Source: Alphaproteobacteria bacterium (GTDB taxonomy: Bacteria > Pseudomonadota > Alphaproteobacteria > Caedimonadales > UBA9215). From it: 64,000 nt of DNA. The stretch spans positions 91,243 to 155,242 of the forward strand of contig JAACSN010000001.1 in the NCBI GenBank assembly GCA_009993885.1, read 5' to 3'. Made by a program: the position numbers and the translations under genes. The notes under the pieces were generated by a model. The model saw only the letters and a list, made by a program, of their open reading frames with translations. It did no database searches and was not told the DNA's origin. Positions 63,899 to 64,000 of this stretch are shown piece by piece (position 1 is the stretch's first letter; every line of letters begins with the position of its first letter).

Positions 63899-64000
63899 TA
63901 AAAATGGGTCTAGACTAGCATGAGTTAAGATTTCCAAATTTTCCAGAGATCCGGAAGGTAATCTTGTTTATGTCTATGATTAAATCTAAACTCGCATTCT

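Noticed and set aside
1..64000. CRISPR array, prophage, intact insertion sequence or rRNA operon
   Set aside because: I saw no regularly spaced repeats, no transposase or phage structural gene and no rRNA sequence in the window.

Overview
This is a single 64 kb chromosomal window of moderate-to-low GC (my impression, roughly 40%). Its gene content points to an alphaproteobacterium: an NDUFA12-type complex I accessory protein, a DUF2155 protein, an MJ0042/DUF3426 zinc-ribbon protein, a long RpoH, and the rimP-nusA-infB-rbfA-truB-rpsO-pnp order. Secreted proteins without obvious homologues, a secreted patatin, a transglutaminase-like protein, several decayed genes, and import or salvage functions (BioY, arginase, acetoacetate uptake) suggest a host-associated lineage such as an amoeba or protist symbiont of the Holosporales type. 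That taxonomic guess is inference.

Layout. 0-5.3 kb: end of a YejA-like solute-binding protein, tRNA-Lys, bcp, a small entericidin-type lipoprotein, a decayed RelE toxin, a secreted transglutaminase-like protein, a start-less GIY-YIG gene downstream of tRNA-Ser, a PhnA-like protein and a nucleotide-sugar epimerase. 5.4-13.7 kb: thioredoxin, a Cache-type histidine kinase that seems to lack a normal start codon, an M24 aminopeptidase, parA-parB, an orphan ABC-type binding protein and bioY. 13.9-19.7 kb: a compact chemotaxis operon cheA-cheW-cheY-cheB-cheR with no receptor gene nearby. 19.9-23.9 kb (minus): an MscS channel with a cyclic-nucleotide-type domain, then the NDUFA12, MlaD-like, DUF2155 cluster in which DUF2155 is fused to a methyltransferase. 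24.0-32.7 kb: translation and RNA operon, preceded by overlapping divergent promoters and an early terminator. 32.9-48 kb: accessory region rich in exported proteins (VWA protein, phosphoribosyltransferase-like protein, EF-hand protein, phosphodiesterase-like protein, patatin) with an arginase/ornithine aminotransferase operon and a degenerate GGDEF protein. 48-54 kb: MFS transporter, rpoH with an acidic N-terminal extension, then a gene-poor stretch with relics and a repeated 12-mer around a universal stress protein and nhaA. 54-64 kb: LPS heptose genes gmhA-hldE, zinc-ribbon protein, acetoacetate transporter plus acetoacetyl-CoA synthetase, a uridine kinase with an export-like N-terminus, and an aspartoacylase-like pseudo-enzyme with an MFS transporter.

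How the genes fit together. Arginase and ornithine aminotransferase would convert arginine to urea and glutamate semialdehyde. AtoE and acetoacetyl-CoA synthetase would import and activate acetoacetate. Both fit use of host metabolites. The chemotaxis operon implies a motile stage whose receptors and flagella are encoded elsewhere. The most unusual items are the DUF2155-methyltransferase fusion, the uridine kinase that cannot be started without its hydrophobic leader, the transglutaminase-like protein that kept only the catalytic cysteine, and the aspartoacylase homologue that lost its metal ligands.
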